NCBI RefSeq assembly: GCF_018991925.1
Contig: NW_024753828.1
Coordinates: forward strand, 5,308,339 to 5,372,338
Reading direction: 5' to 3'
Origin: Homarus americanus
Lineage: Eukaryota; Arthropoda; Malacostraca; Decapoda; Nephropidae
DNA: 64,000 bases
Position 1 is the first letter of the stretch; each line of letters opens with the position of its first letter. The notes under the pieces were generated by a model that searched no databases, was not told the origin of the DNA, and saw nothing but the letters and a program-made list of their open reading frames with translations. Of this stretch, positions 63,136-64,000 are shown piece by piece. Position numbers and translations under genes: made by a program.

Positions 63136-64000
63136 AACATAACACAAGGGGTAATACCATAATTCCTTTTCTTTGTGTGTACAATGATTCTGTTAAGTCT
63201 ATAATTACTGTACCATTATCACTGCTGTCATTATTGTATTACCACACTATCCAAGTTGTCTTCAAATATCCTGTAACTGTCAAATGGACTTATCAGTGTG
63301 TACAATACTGGTGTTAAAACCTTGTGACTGTTAACTCCCTCTACAGTGTATTGACAGCATTACTAAACTACTTACTACCTAAATGTGTACAATTTAAGCC
63401 GCAGGAAAAAATTTTTACATGTATTAATAAACATATGGAAGGGTACTGGAGTGAGAGTATCAAAGAGTCTTAACATTGTAAGGTAAGCTACTCAGATAAT
63501 TAAAACTTGTCTGCATATACGTAACACCAAGTTCCCTAAAAATGCAAAGTGTATAAACTTAACTTTGGATATTAAATTCTTTATAATTACAAATATAATA
63601 CCTTTTTTTATACAGGTACTGTATATTACATTTTAAAAAATTACATTAAATTATACATACAGGCAAGTGCTGAGCATCAAAAGTGCTAAGACATGCATAC
63701 AATAAGGTAACAACAACAATGTGCCTAAGTGCAAAGGCCACAATCTAATATCATTATCTAATACAGTACAGAATATGTATGAAAAATATTTATATACGTT
63801 CAATCACTTTCTCCTTCAAGGTGTTACTTCTTCTAAATGAAGCTCTATTATTAATGCTGTAATTCACTTTAAGGTACAGTATAATTGGGATCCTATCCTA
63901 GGCATTTTATCAGACCTTCATTTCTTCCTTCACCTTAACAGATGTAAAGTTTTGGCAGACATTTACTTGTGTTAGACAGAAAAGGAACACACATTTTATG
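63136..64000. other. AT-rich upstream flank, no gene seen
   Basis: Possible promoter-proximal sequence of the LRRFIP locus at its left edge; no other signal recognised. Confidence 0.5.

Overview
The window looks like nuclear DNA of an arthropod, most likely a decapod crustacean. Reasons: spliced exons with GT..AG introns, extreme microsatellite density, many TTAGG-type (arthropod telomere motif) repeats, and a CR1-like LINE whose 3' sequence resembles repeats I know from decapods. No prokaryotic features, CRISPR array, rRNA or canonical tRNA gene is seen.

The main gene is read on the minus strand and is a homologue of LRRFIP (leucine-rich repeat flightless-interacting protein). Its N-terminal exon is at 60284-60195. 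The diagnostic Ala/Arg/Glu-rich exon is at 4448-4316, followed by a 51-nt exon (or short terminal exon) at 2642-2592. The coiled-coil exons expected in this family are not seen and probably lie left of the window. The canonical intron is about 55.7 kb. It contains two very large minus-strand coding exons, both ending in good phase-0 donors: a Ser/Tyr/Pro-rich exon (40346-38796) and an acidic exon (8110-5342). Both can join the AEARLA exon in frame, so I read the locus as a multi-promoter or multi-isoform gene. Two phase-compatible exons of an unidentified same-strand gene (59094-58940, 55457-54982) and a tentative plus-strand exon pair (48.6 and 50.2 kb) also sit inside the intron.

The window has two kinds of DNA. 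The flanks (1 to about 8.7 kb, about 52.7 to 64 kb) are AT-rich, CpG-poor, nearly free of microsatellites and crowded with the motif TACTGTA/TACAGTA. The core (about 8.8-52.6 kb) is packed with microsatellites, minisatellites, purine tracts, degenerate TTAGG repeats and retroelement pieces, and keeps CpG-rich patches that look like promoters. Mobile elements include a 5'-truncated CR1-like LINE with an intact 3' reading frame, two other LINE C-terminal fragments, a retroposon inserted into a minisatellite, tRNA-derived SINE-like pieces, two copies of a foldback element and a perfect 26-bp-TIR mariner-type MITE.

The most striking unexplained signal is at 51.83-52.23 kb: about 40-bp degenerate units, each with an inverted CCAAT box (ATTGG) and a CRE core (CGTCA) about 17 bp apart. 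Related CCAAT/CRE/E-box clusters occur at 25.6 and 30.3 kb, and several separate minisatellites carry ACGT-core motifs. Function is inferred only; nothing here was computed or searched.
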